A stretch of DNA of 64,000 bases from an uncultured Allomuricauda sp. Lineage in GTDB: Bacteria; Bacteroidota; Bacteroidia; Flavobacteriales; Flavobacteriaceae. This document shows positions 17,441 to 25,698 of this stretch, in pieces (position 1 is the stretch's first letter; every line of letters begins with the position of its first letter). Where the stretch lies: contig NZ_CANLYK010000001.1 in assembly GCF_947495325.1 (NCBI RefSeq), positions 496,001 to 560,000 on the forward strand. Reading direction: 5' to 3'. Both the position numbers and the translations under genes were made by a program. The notes beneath the pieces are model-generated. The model searched no databases and was not told where the DNA came from. It was given only the letters and a program-made list of their open reading frames with translations.

Positions 17441-17596
17441 ATGAAAATGAGAATAAGCAACACAAAAGTTGAATTCTGGCTGAAAGAATACCTTAATAGT
17501 AGTATTACTAATCAAAAGAAACAAAAAATGGAAATGGTTAATTTGGCATTGATGATTCTAGAACTGGGTCATGAAAACGTTCTGCCAAAAGTCTAA
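17441..17596 (+). CDS. Small hypothetical protein (51 aa)
   Basis: A short frame starting MKMRISNTKVEFWLKEY and ending LGHENVLPKV. It looks like a compact, lysine-rich helical protein: there are amphipathic stretches, no membrane span and no signal peptide. I do not recognise it. A second in-frame ATG at 17447 is an equally good start. It is 127 bases upstream of the SDP-like cassette on the same strand, so an involvement as regulator or leader gene is possible but unsupported. Confidence 0.35.
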   Translation: MKMRISNTKVEFWLKEYLNSSITNQKKQKMEMVNLALMILELGHENVLPKV

Positions 17597-17723
17597 GAAA
17601 GAGGGTCAACCGTTATTTCATTGAGAAAAATCATGAATAGTATCTCGGAATTATAGAATTATTGAGGTTTTCGATTAATGCAATTTTATTTTTTAGGACT
17701 TATTCTAAAACAAACTAATATCT

Positions 17724-18209
17724 ATGTCATTTTTCAAAGAACAACAACGTTTTCATCCAATATGGTTTTTTCTTGTAATAGGTATTATTTTATTAACCTC
17801 CTATGTTTTCTCAATAGTTTTGGGAAATGGGGAAATTAATTTTCTATATCTAATTCTTGAAAATTCATTAGCAATAGTAATTTTCTACTTCGTATTTATC
17901 GTTCCCAAACTAGTTACAATTGTGAATGAAGAAATGATTACTGTAAAATGGATGATATTGGGTTATACCATCTACGAAAAAAAAATACCTTGGTTAGAAG
18001 TAGTTAAATTAGATATAGTCAAGTATTCATTTGTGGGATATGGTTATAGAATTACCTCTAAATATGGTATTGTAATTAATGCAAGAGGCAATCACGGATT
18101 AAGGCTAATTACTAGTAAAAGCAAGAAATTTGTATTCGGAACACAAAAGCCAATTGAATTAACTAAATATATAAATAATAACAACAAAATCGTTCGTAAT
18201 GAGAAATAA
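17724..18209 (+). CDS. Membrane protein with PH-like domain; candidate immunity protein of the SDP-like cassette
   Basis: A 161-residue protein with two transmembrane segments (about residues 12-33 and 42-63) followed by a soluble beta-rich domain. The ending RLITSKSKKFVFGTQKPIEL resembles bacterial PH-like domains, where an (F/L)GTQ-P motif closes the sheet. It is the first gene of the SDP-like cassette and overlaps the SdpC-like gene by 11 bases, so the two are co-translated. Bacillus immunity to SDP comes from a different multi-span protein, SdpI, which is not present here. A small membrane protein coupled to the toxin precursor is therefore a reasonable immunity candidate. That role is inference. 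Confidence 0.6.
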   Translation: MSFFKEQQRFHPIWFFLVIGIILLTSYVFSIVLGNGEINFLYLILENSLAIVIFYFVFIVPKLVTIVNEEMITVKWMILGYTIYEKKIPWLEVVKLDIVKYSFVGYGYRITSKYGIVINARGNHGLRLITSKSKKFVFGTQKPIELTKYINNNNKIVRNEK

Positions 18210-19035
18210 TAGTTACATAGCAATTTTTTTCACCTTTATTTTATTGTTCAACAGCTGCAGCGGGTATGAAGAACAACCTGAAATCAGCATCCTTGAAGAA
18301 ACCTCAGAGGAAGACATTTATAAAAGCCTTTTTTTTATGAACGGCCCTCTTGTAGATCAAATTCCAAGTTTACAAAGTAAGAAAGTTTTATTTGAGGGAT
18401 TTTACATGGATGACTTATCATTAGCTGAGATGAGCAGGGCAGAAAATTTAATGTTAGAAAAGATAAAAGATATCAACCCTAATTATTTAGAAAACCTTAA
18501 AACAGCTTTATTAACGGATTCTCCTTATCAAATTAAAGATGCAATAATTGAAGGTTCTAATCTACTGTTGAGATCTGTACATGAAATGGGTTTCTCAAAA
18601 ATATTAGAAGATGAGGAATTAAATAATATCCTACTTTCGGAGAACATTGATATTACAAGTTATGATTTAAGTAAAGATGAAGAAATTTCTAGGTTATCCA
18701 ATGACATTGCTTCACTTGATCCTCTAGCATTAAATAAACTTCAAAATAATGATAAACTTGCTTCGTTGTCTGTATATTCAAATGAGAGTAACAAGTGTAT
18801 TGTTGCTGCAGCAATAGCTTTGGCGGCGGTATTTTTGGCAGTTGGTATTATGGCAGCAGTAAGAGTGGTAGGTGTGGTTCAAGATGCCGCTTTCGTTTAC
18901 GAATATATTCATGTATTTACCGAGGTTGCAGACGGTGGTGGTGGCGGCAATGCTGAAGATGGTCCTGGAGGAGCAACTAAAACTCCAAGTGATTTTCAGA
19001 ATAACTTACTGATTACCGATTTGGTTAAATTATAA
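18199..19035 (+). CDS. SdpC-like antimicrobial peptide precursor (lipoprotein)
   Basis: A 278-residue secreted precursor. A signal peptide ends in a lipobox-like LLFNSC (Cys20). The segment EEDIYKSLFFMNGPLVDQIP at residues 38-57 matches the motif I recall at the start of SdpC-family domains (roughly ElfrGifF.eG..a..iP). Residues 60-190 are a helical pro-region. Cys200 then opens a long hydrophobic stretch (CIVAAAIALAAVFLAVGIMA, running on to about residue 243), followed by a Gly-rich linker and a polar tail. In Bacillus the toxin is a roughly 42-residue hydrophobic peptide cut from the same relative place and starting at a Cys. The adjacent sdpA- and sdpB-like genes support the call. Confidence 0.72.
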   Translation: MRNNSYIAIFFTFILLFNSCSGYEEQPEISILEETSEEDIYKSLFFMNGPLVDQIPSLQSKKVLFEGFYMDDLSLAEMSRAENLMLEKIKDINPNYLENLKTALLTDSPYQIKDAIIEGSNLLLRSVHEMGFSKILEDEELNNILLSENIDITSYDLSKDEEISRLSNDIASLDPLALNKLQNNDKLASLSVYSNESNKCIVAAAIALAAVFLAVGIMAAVRVVGVVQDAAFVYEYIHVFTEVADGGGGGNAEDGPGGATKTPSDFQNNLLITDLVKL

Positions 19036-19060
19036 ACTTTATTTCCAATACATATATAAA

Positions 19061-19600
19061 ATGCGGAAAGTACTGTTCACCACTGTGATTTTGGTTCTTT
19101 TTGTTTCGTTTCTATTTTTTATTTTATTGTATAGTGTAGACAATACCCCATACAGTATTTATGGCAAAAAGAAGAGTTTTGCGATTAAAGCATTTGTTCC
19201 TGAGGGTTGGGGTTTTTTTACACGTGACCCTCAGGAAGAAAAATTAATCATATTTAAGATTTTACCAGATTGTTCATTAAAAGAAATTGAATTTTCGGTT
19301 GATTCAAAAGAAAATCTATTTGGTTTCTCCAGAAAGCTTAGAAAAAGAAATTTTGAGTATACGAAAGTACTCCAATACATTCCAGCAGATGCTTGGGCTG
19401 ATTTTTTTGGAAAAAGAGAAAATATCAAGGCGAATTGTAAAAGAAAACCACTGGTTATAAATCTAAAAAAAGACGACTATTTTTTATTGAAAGACAGTAA
19501 ATTACTACTATATAGGTATCGTATAGTACCTTGGGAATGGAGTAACTTAACCAAAGAAGAAAAAGGAAAAATTGTATATGTTTCGATTTCAATGGAATAA
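19061..19600 (+). CDS. sdpA: SdpA family antimicrobial-peptide maturation protein
   Basis: A 179-residue protein with one N-terminal hydrophobic segment (residues 4-24) and an extracytoplasmic or peripheral domain. The motif VPEGWGFFTRDPQEE at residues 46-60 matches the hallmark (LP-GW-FFT-DP-E) of SdpA, which in Bacillus subtilis is needed, with SdpB, to make active SDP toxin from SdpC. It lies 25 bases after the SdpC-like gene and overlaps sdpB by 29 bases. Its precise chemistry is unknown in any organism. The gene symbol reflects family resemblance only. Confidence 0.75.
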   Translation: MRKVLFTTVILVLFVSFLFFILLYSVDNTPYSIYGKKKSFAIKAFVPEGWGFFTRDPQEEKLIIFKILPDCSLKEIEFSVDSKENLFGFSRKLRKRNFEYTKVLQYIPADAWADFFGKRENIKANCKRKPLVINLKKDDYFLLKDSKLLLYRYRIVPWEWSNLTKEEKGKIVYVSISME

Positions 19601-20498
19601 ACTTATCGTTTACTATGAGAAAACTATAAGCATTTTTATAGCTGAAAACCCATTTACGAATCTTTATGGTTTGGCTCGTAGTTTACTTGCTTTCGGTACT
19701 TTGACCATTTTTATCTTTAATGATATAAGTTTTCTCTTTGACAAAGCGATTATTGAGAGTATGTCCAATTCCAGCTTTTTATTCACGAAATTAAATTTAT
19801 TTGTCAGCTTAGGTTGGGATAATTTAATATACGCCCGAATTCTTTCCATCATCGTTCTTATTACTGTAATTGTAGGTTATTTTCCACAAGTAACAGCCAT
19901 CTTACATTGGTATATTGCATTTAGCTTACAAAATGGGGGGTCGATTATTGATGGTGGTGATCAAATTAACTCAATATTAACGGCATTCATTGTCCCAATA
20001 GCAATTTTGGATAATAGGAAAAATCATTGGGATAAGCCTAAAAATAATGTTTCGGATTATAGAAAAATTATAGCTCATTTTATGTTTATGCTGATTTCAC
20101 TTCAGATGAGCTTCTTATATTTTCATTCTGCTGTTGAAAAATTGTATGGTACAGAACACTGGACCAATGGGACTGCATTATATTATATTTTTAATGATCC
20201 AACTTTTGGTTTAAGTAAAACTTTTTATGGATTGATTTCATTCGTTATTCAAAATAAGTTTGTAGTTATTATGACTTGGAGCGTATTAATTCTCGAATTG
20301 TTTATTTCCTACAATTTAATGGCAAGAAGAAATAAAAGAGTTTTTGCATTTTACATTGGTTTTTTGTTCCATTTTTCGATAGCTTTTTTTTTCGGTCTTA
20401 TTAGTTTTGGATTTGCAATGACTGCTGGGCTATGTTTATTCGCTTTGCCTTACAACAATTTTGTTGGTAAACTTTCGCTGTCATACTTTAAAGTATAA
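19572..20498 (+). CDS. sdpB: SdpB family membrane protein (HTTM-type)
   Basis: A 308-residue polytopic protein with about six to eight spans. NPFTNLYGLARSLLAFGTL near residues 27-45 and the later YFHSAVEKLYGTEHWTNGTA (near residues 183-202), with ALYYIF after it, match the HTTM/SdpB pattern, in which a Lys-containing loop precedes W..GTAlyYi. FLFHFSIAFFFGLISFGFAM carries the conserved late His. HTTM domains are related to vitamin-K-dependent carboxylase membrane regions. SdpB works with SdpA to process or secrete the SdpC peptide. An alternative start two codons later (19578) is possible. Confidence 0.75.
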   Translation: MYMFRFQWNKLIVYYEKTISIFIAENPFTNLYGLARSLLAFGTLTIFIFNDISFLFDKAIIESMSNSSFLFTKLNLFVSLGWDNLIYARILSIIVLITVIVGYFPQVTAILHWYIAFSLQNGGSIIDGGDQINSILTAFIVPIAILDNRKNHWDKPKNNVSDYRKIIAHFMFMLISLQMSFLYFHSAVEKLYGTEHWTNGTALYYIFNDPTFGLSKTFYGLISFVIQNKFVVIMTWSVLILELFISYNLMARRNKRVFAFYIGFLFHFSIAFFFGLISFGFAMTAGLCLFALPYNNFVGKLSLSYFKV

Positions 20499-20586
20499 AC
20501 TAACCTATTATTTTTATGCAGTATTAGAGGAGTTTTCATCAAAGAACCTTCAAATTCTTGGAGAATCATAATCATTGCTGTTATAG

Positions 20587-20655
20587 AGTTAAATCATTTT
20601 AACTGATTTTATATCAAAAAGAGCAACTGCGCTTAATTTAGAGCAGTTCTAAATT
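20587..20655. terminator. Paired hairpins between convergent genes
   Basis: AGTTAAA/TTTAACT (around 20587-20604) and AATTTAGA/TCTAAATT with loop GCAGT (20635-20655) lie in the 275-base gap between sdpB and the convergent response-regulator gene. Neither has a long T-run, so a bidirectional terminator role is only suggested. Confidence 0.3.
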
Positions 20656-20773
20656 ATAGTGAGCTGAATAAATTTACAAATGGCAAGCCATAATACCCTT
20701 TGAAGGCTGAAAATATTTTTAAATATGGTTTCTTAATAGTAAAATGTGACTTATTCAGATGAAATAACTGAAC

Positions 20774-21478
20774 TTATATTATTTTACATCTCTTTCCAGC
20801 ATCAATTATTGTTTGAACTTTTGAATCACATAGGCCTAGTAGTTTTTTAATTTTTCTTTTCCTCCACTCAACGGCAGATAAAGATAAATTAACCTTATCT
20901 GGAAGTTCGATTACCCTATATCCTTTAGATAAAAAATAGATTATACTTTTATCAGTTTGGTCAAGTTGGTTTTTAGATAGGACATTTATCTTTATAAAAT
21001 CTAATACTGAAACACTGTAAAAACTTTTATTGTTAAAAATATCTTGGAGCGCTTTTTTTAGTAGAGCTATATTTACTTCACTTTTAACTATAAAGGCAAC
21101 TGGCATTAACTCGTTAATAGCTAGACCGTAAACAAAATAGTCAGGGCGTGTAATCGTTAATACAATTTTAACTTTATATTCAGAAAATACCTTTAAAACT
21201 TTTTTTTTAAATTGAAAATTTTGTTTTTGACCAAGGTAATTGGCATCCAAAATTAGATATACCTCTTTAGAGGATAAATGCATATCCAATGATTTGGCTT
21301 GATACAGAAATTCGTCAACACATAGATGTGAAATAATTTGCGGTTTAATGTTTATTTCTGAAGTCAACTCTTTACAAATGGATTTAAAAACTGTTATATA
21401 AATTGGCTCTTTATCAATAATTATTACGATTTTATCACTTCCCTTCATATCAAAAGTTTTTAGAAATGTGAATAACAA
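20774..21478 (-). CDS. LuxR-type response regulator
   Basis: A 234-residue regulator. The receiver-like domain (residues 15-150) shows Asp22 (IIDKEP), a phosphoacceptor candidate Asp78 (LILDAN) and Lys133 (FIVKS). The C-terminal HTH (175-215) has DKSIIYFLSKGYRVIELPD and SLSAVEWRKRKIKKLLG, the pattern of flavobacterial LuxR/NarL-type response regulators. No histidine kinase is adjacent. The ATG at residue 11 (MKGSDKIVIII) is a likely alternative start and better matches the family N-terminus. The gene is AT-rich like the SDP cassette it faces, making it a candidate regulator of it. Confidence 0.75.
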   Translation of the reverse strand: MLFTFLKTFDMKGSDKIVIIIDKEPIYITVFKSICKELTSEINIKPQIISHLCVDEFLYQAKSLDMHLSSKEVYLILDANYLGQKQNFQFKKKVLKVFSEYKVKIVLTITRPDYFVYGLAINELMPVAFIVKSEVNIALLKKALQDIFNNKSFYSVSVLDFIKINVLSKNQLDQTDKSIIYFLSKGYRVIELPDKVNLSLSAVEWRKRKIKKLLGLCDSKVQTIIDAGKRCKII

Positions 21479-21739
21479 GTCTATGGCAGATAATAGTATG
21501 TGAGGTATTCAGACTTAAAAGACCATTAGAGCGGATATGATTTAATGAGTTTTTATTTGTTCTAGAACCTTCAAAGGGTGCATTTAAATAACTAACATAT
21601 AAAAGATCCTCTAGTAAATCTTTATAACTTTCCTGGTATGACAAGCGAACAGGTTGTAATTTAAAAGTTAAAGCTCTAGGCATTTTTCCACTTATGGTTA
21701 GTGGCATGAAGTTATATTCAATTTTGAAAACCTCCAATG

Positions 21740-22264
21740 AAATATTATAGCTATTTATAAATTGACCTTGTTTTTTTGAATCTAAATTGTTGCTAAAATA
21801 TTTTTGAAACAGAAATACATCACATTTGAGAGAATTGTGCGATTTAATAAAAGGAGAATGAAAACTTATCGCAGCGCTATGTGTAGTCCGCGTATTTTTA
21901 AGGAAATATAGAAAAAACGAATAACAATATCGTTAGAATATGTCTTCCTTATGATTTAACGATATTGGTTGTCAAGGAGCTCACAAAGCGAGCGTACCCT
22001 TGTAGTTTTTGCGGCATTGAGAATAAAAATAGGCGAACCAGATTGCATATAGCGACCTGATATGTAGCGTTGATAAGCCGTATCGGCGTTATTGGCAAAT
22101 AAGTCCCTTATCCTACGCATTAAGCAATCTGTCATAGCGCTGCGATGATGTAGTATATCTAAAATAATGGGAATGGAGCGAAGCGAGATGTAATTGTTTT
22201 AGTCGCCGCAGGCGAATGCTACACCATCGCTTAAATATGCTCTATAACTAATTTTCAATCTCAG
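21740..22264. other. Non-coding, strongly structured intergenic region
   Basis: No coding frame is evident. A 14-bp perfect inverted repeat (ATCGCAGCGCTATG at 21868-21881, CATAGCGCTGCGAT at 22133-22146) encloses about 250 bases. Inside it are AACAATATCGTTA with TAACGATATTG, and CAGATTGC with GCAATCTG. A nested hairpin element follows at 22142-22230. The base composition is more G+C-rich than the neighbouring genes. It may be a mobile-element or integron-site relic, or a structured RNA. Confidence 0.5.
22142..22230. repeat. Nested inverted-repeat element (89 bases)
   Basis: GCGATGATGTAG at the left pairs with CTACACCATCGC at the right with one mismatch. Inside, CTAAAATAA pairs with TTGTTTTAG, and two local hairpins occur: GAGCGAAGCGAG-type pairing and TCGCC-GCA-GGCGA. 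The nesting resembles repetitive extragenic palindromes or folded recombination sites rather than a simple terminator. Confidence 0.5.
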
Positions 22265-23953
22265 TTAGTTCAAACCCCTAATGAAAAGATTATCCTTTAT
22301 AATTTGCTTGAAAAAATTCCCCGGTGTCACTCCAATTTTTGCCTTTAATACTTTATTAAAAACTGTTAAAGAACTAAACCCATACATTTCAGCAATTTGA
22401 ATCATGGATTTACTGGATACTATTTGTGGATTCTGTTTTAAGTCATTTATGGCATAGGTTATTCTGAGGTCTTTTAAATAGCTTGCAAAATTAAGTCCTT
22501 TATGCGCATTTATGACTTGTGACAAATAGCTGCTATTTGTATTTAAGACTTTTGCCAAATTTTGCTGATTCACCTTTCCATCTAAAAAACCTTTTCTCTT
22601 CTCCCATTGATTTAGACTTTCAAGTATTTCTGCTGTTACATTTTTATCCAATTTAGTATCACTACTTGGCAGTCCAATTTTAACCTCAACTGGGTGTTGC
22701 ATAATATGTTGTAGCCTTTTTTTTGTTTTTTTATACTTTATATAATACCCCAAAAAGCCTAAAAAAAGTAGGGCGCAAGAAACATAGAACGCAACCAAGA
22801 GCTTACTTTTGATGGAGATGGTTTTATTTAGAGCTCTTTTTTCCTCCAATTCAAGAGGCAAGTCCAATTTTTCCAAAGTAATCTTTCTTAATCGTTCTTG
22901 CGTTCTTAACAAAAGACTATCATAATAAACAAGTCTATTAAAATATTCCTTCTCACTAACACTATCGTCTCTGTCAATTGCTTCTTTTAACAAAAATCGA
23001 TATACCTCATTGGCATTATCAACTAGCGGATAATCCAACGACCTCATAATACTATCAAAAGATTTGAAATAAGTTCTTTTAATTTTTGGTTTCTCTAATT
23101 TCCCTTCAATCATACCTAAGTAAAAAAATATATCGGCTTTGGCACCACCATTATTAAGAGTTTCATATTTTAAAAGTGAATCTTTTGCTTTTAAAATATG
23201 GCCTTGATAATAATGCAATAAACCTCTGAGCTCGCTTAGATTATTCAGGTAGAAAGGTTCATCTTTAATTATAGCCAATCCCATAGCTTTTTCTATATAT
23301 ATTGAGGCGGAGTCAAGTTCTTTTGCAAACGTAAAACATCTAATATAACTATAAAGGCTATTGACATAAATCTCATCGTAATCGGAAATAGTTCCCCGAT
23401 TTTTTTTTAAAAAATCCAAAGCTTTTTTTTGAAGTAAAACAGCCTCATTTTCTTGCCCAAATTCTCCCTTTATGTTGGCGAGTTCAGATAATACTCTAAT
23501 CATTAGACTTTTATCATCTATTTTTTTAGCATAATCAAAACTCTTAATAAAGGCTTCCACGGCTTGTTCATCTAAATAGTTTTCATAAAATAGAGCCGCT
23601 TTAGTATAGTATGACAGTGCAATAAACCTATCATAATCAATATGGCTCAATATTTTAATGCTTGATATTATTGAGATAGAAGAGTCAACACTGGCTATGC
23701 CCTCTAATAAAGGGAGATTATATGCTCTGTACCTGTAAGCATATGCTAATTCCGCAGTATCCCTTTCTTTTTTTGCCTTAGCTACATAATAATCAAAATA
23801 CATATTAAAAATATCATCATCAGCATTATCCCAAACAGAACGTATTTCACCAAAAGAAAGTTCAGACACTTTAGGGTCGATATTATTTTGTGCTAAACAA
23901 AGTTGAATTGAAATAAGGACAAGAAGATAAAATCTTGAAAAACGAACTCCCAT
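22265..23953 (-). CDS. Membrane-anchored TPR sensor with AraC-type HTH
   Basis: A 562-residue one-component regulator typical of Bacteroidota. A signal peptide ends near residue 21 (LCLAQN). A periplasmic tetratricopeptide-like helical region spans about 30-370 (YYTKAALFYENYLDEQAVEA, and the EFGQENEAVLLQKKALDF repeat). One transmembrane span lies near 385-405, and a cytoplasmic AraC/XylS DNA-binding domain lies near 455-555 (LAKVLNTNSSYLSQVINAHK and IAEMYGFSSLTVFNKVLK). It would sense an envelope signal and act on transcription directly. There are no polysaccharide-utilisation or TonB genes nearby, so its target is unknown; the SDP-like cassette is one possibility. Confidence 0.85.
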   Translation of the reverse strand: MGVRFSRFYLLVLISIQLCLAQNNIDPKVSELSFGEIRSVWDNADDDIFNMYFDYYVAKAKKERDTAELAYAYRYRAYNLPLLEGIASVDSSISIISSIKILSHIDYDRFIALSYYTKAALFYENYLDEQAVEAFIKSFDYAKKIDDKSLMIRVLSELANIKGEFGQENEAVLLQKKALDFLKKNRGTISDYDEIYVNSLYSYIRCFTFAKELDSASIYIEKAMGLAIIKDEPFYLNNLSELRGLLHYYQGHILKAKDSLLKYETLNNGGAKADIFFYLGMIEGKLEKPKIKRTYFKSFDSIMRSLDYPLVDNANEVYRFLLKEAIDRDDSVSEKEYFNRLVYYDSLLLRTQERLRKITLEKLDLPLELEEKRALNKTISIKSKLLVAFYVSCALLFLGFLGYYIKYKKTKKRLQHIMQHPVEVKIGLPSSDTKLDKNVTAEILESLNQWEKRKGFLDGKVNQQNLAKVLNTNSSYLSQVINAHKGLNFASYLKDLRITYAINDLKQNPQIVSSKSMIQIAEMYGFSSLTVFNKVLKAKIGVTPGNFFKQIIKDNLFIRGLN

Positions 23954-24078
23954 GAATTTTTAATGAAAAAGCTATAAACCAAACGGAATATAGATATTTT
24001 TCATTTAACACTACTAATTTGTGCTAGAAATAGGAAGAACATTGATTAATCTATGAAAGACAGCTGGGGTATAACTAT

Positions 24079-24447
24079 CTATTTACTTGAAATTTGTTGT
24101 ATAACAACTGTGTCCTTACAGTTACTAACTGCTAATTCTAATTCCTTGCCCTCAACAATATTCAAAATAAAATAAGTTTTACAGGGTTCAGATTTTATAT
24201 CACTTTTGCCAAAATTAACATCCCCATCGGTCAAAAATGATTGTATCAAAACAGTATCTTTTTCTTGATTGAAACTCTCTGAAAAAACTAGAGGTTTAGA
24301 CCTCATATCCTTTAAAACCCTACAGTTGGGGAAGTAACAAAACTCCGCTCCGGTTTCCTCCGATTTTTTTTTCAAGAAGAAAACAAGAAATACAATTCCA
24401 ATGGATAGTCCTACCATATACCATCCTAAGCGTTTTAAAAATGCCAT
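24079..24447 (-). CDS. Small membrane-anchored protein downstream of ald (DUF4258-like)
   Basis: A 122-residue protein with an N-terminal span (LGWYMVGLSIGIVFLVFFLK, residues 7-26) and a small periplasmic domain containing four cysteines (CYFPNC, EPC, SNC) that could pair. It starts six bases after the ald stop, so it is in the same operon. I recall flavobacterial proteins at this position being assigned to the DUF4258 group; the match here is from memory of pattern, not a search. Function unknown. Confidence 0.75.
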   Translation of the reverse strand: MAFLKRLGWYMVGLSIGIVFLVFFLKKKSEETGAEFCYFPNCRVLKDMRSKPLVFSESFNQEKDTVLIQSFLTDGDVNFGKSDIKSEPCKTYFILNIVEGKELELAVSNCKDTVVIQQISSK

Positions 24448-24453
24448 GTTGTT

Positions 24454-25653
24454 TTAGAAAATGAGAAAATTAATATCGTTGTAGGTCAAACCAAACCAGT
24501 CTCCTACAGATTTATTCGTCAAAATACCATGGTACAAATAGAGCCCATTTCGTAATCCTTTATCAAAACGAAGCGAATGTTCCAATCCGCCATCTTCGCC
24601 AATTTTTAAGAGATAGGGTGTAAATATATTACTGATCGATATGGAAGAAGTCCTGGGGTATCGTGAAGGAATATTGGGAACGCCATAATGGATTACGTCA
24701 AATTTTTCAATTGTTGGTTTGTCATGGCTGGTTATCTCCGATGTTTCAAAGCACCCGCCCATGTCAATACTAACATCAATGATCACGGCACCTCTCTTCA
24801 TATTTTCAACCATTGTGCTGGAAACTACAACAGGAGAGCGATCTTGACCTCTAGTGGCGCCTATGGCAACATCACATCGCTTAAGGGATTTTAAAAGATT
24901 TTTGGGTTGAATGGTTGATGTATAAACGGTTTGATTTAAGTTGGTCTGAATGTTTCGCAACTTAGTTATGGAGTTATCAAACACTTTAATGTTGGCTCCA
25001 AGCCCCAAAGCTGATCGTGCAGCAAATTCGCCAACAGTACCCGCCCCAATTATAACAACTTCAACTGGAGGAACACCACTAATATTGCCAAACATTAGTC
25101 CATTTCCCTTATTAGTTGTAGCCATCAGTTCAGAAGCAATTAGAATTGAGGAAATTCCAGCAATCTCACTCAAAGATCTGACCGCAGGGTATTTTCCATC
25201 CTCATCCCTTATATATTCAAAAGCTATAGCCGTCAATCTTTTTTTAGCCATCGCCTCAAAGTATTCCTTGGATTGTGTCTTTATCTGCAACGCGGATATT
25301 ACAATGGTTTGTGGGTTTAGCAAATCAATTTCAGATAGGGTAGGAGGTTCCACTTTTAGAATTAATGGACAGGAGAAGACTTTTTTAGTATCCCGGGTAA
25401 TCTCCGCACCTGCATTGGTATAATCTACATCAGAAAAATTTGCGCCATCTCCCGCGCCAGACTCGATAAGGACTCTATGTCCATGTGCAGTGATTGCATT
25501 GACCGCATCTGGCGTAAGACAAATACGTTTTTCTTGATATTGATTTTCTTTTGGAATACCAATGAAAAGTTCTCCTTTTTGTTTAAGAATCTCTAGAGTT
25601 TCCTCTTGGGGTAAAAGTTGTTGTTTGCTAAACGGAGACGTTGGTTGATTCAT
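24454..25653 (-). CDS. ald: Alanine dehydrogenase
   Basis: An NAD-dependent L-alanine dehydrogenase of the AlaDH/PNT family (399 residues), interconverting alanine with pyruvate and ammonia. The N-terminal catalytic region has GIPKENQYQEKRICLTPDAV and RVLIESGAGDGANFSD. The Rossmann motif VVIIGAGTVGEFAARSALGLG starts near residue 196, and GGCFETSEITSHDKPT is a conserved later loop. The N-terminal extension of about 35 residues before the catalytic domain is longer than in Bacillus. The gene order porX-tsaE-membrane protein-ald is one I recall from other flavobacteria. Confidence 0.9.
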   Translation of the reverse strand: MNQPTSPFSKQQLLPQEETLEILKQKGELFIGIPKENQYQEKRICLTPDAVNAITAHGHRVLIESGAGDGANFSDVDYTNAGAEITRDTKKVFSCPLILKVEPPTLSEIDLLNPQTIVISALQIKTQSKEYFEAMAKKRLTAIAFEYIRDEDGKYPAVRSLSEIAGISSILIASELMATTNKGNGLMFGNISGVPPVEVVIIGAGTVGEFAARSALGLGANIKVFDNSITKLRNIQTNLNQTVYTSTIQPKNLLKSLKRCDVAIGATRGQDRSPVVVSSTMVENMKRGAVIIDVSIDMGGCFETSEITSHDKPTIEKFDVIHYGVPNIPSRYPRTSSISISNIFTPYLLKIGEDGGLEHSLRFDKGLRNGLYLYHGILTNKSVGDWFGLTYNDINFLIF

Positions 25654-25698
25654 AAAATGAAAATCTGAATATTATCCCAAAAAGATATGGAAACAAAT

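Noticed and set aside
21450..21737. Minus-strand frame of 95 codons upstream of the response regulator
   Set aside because: It overlaps the regulator start, has no recognisable motif or domain-like pattern and lies in AT-rich DNA, where frames of this length occur by chance. Not listed as a gene.
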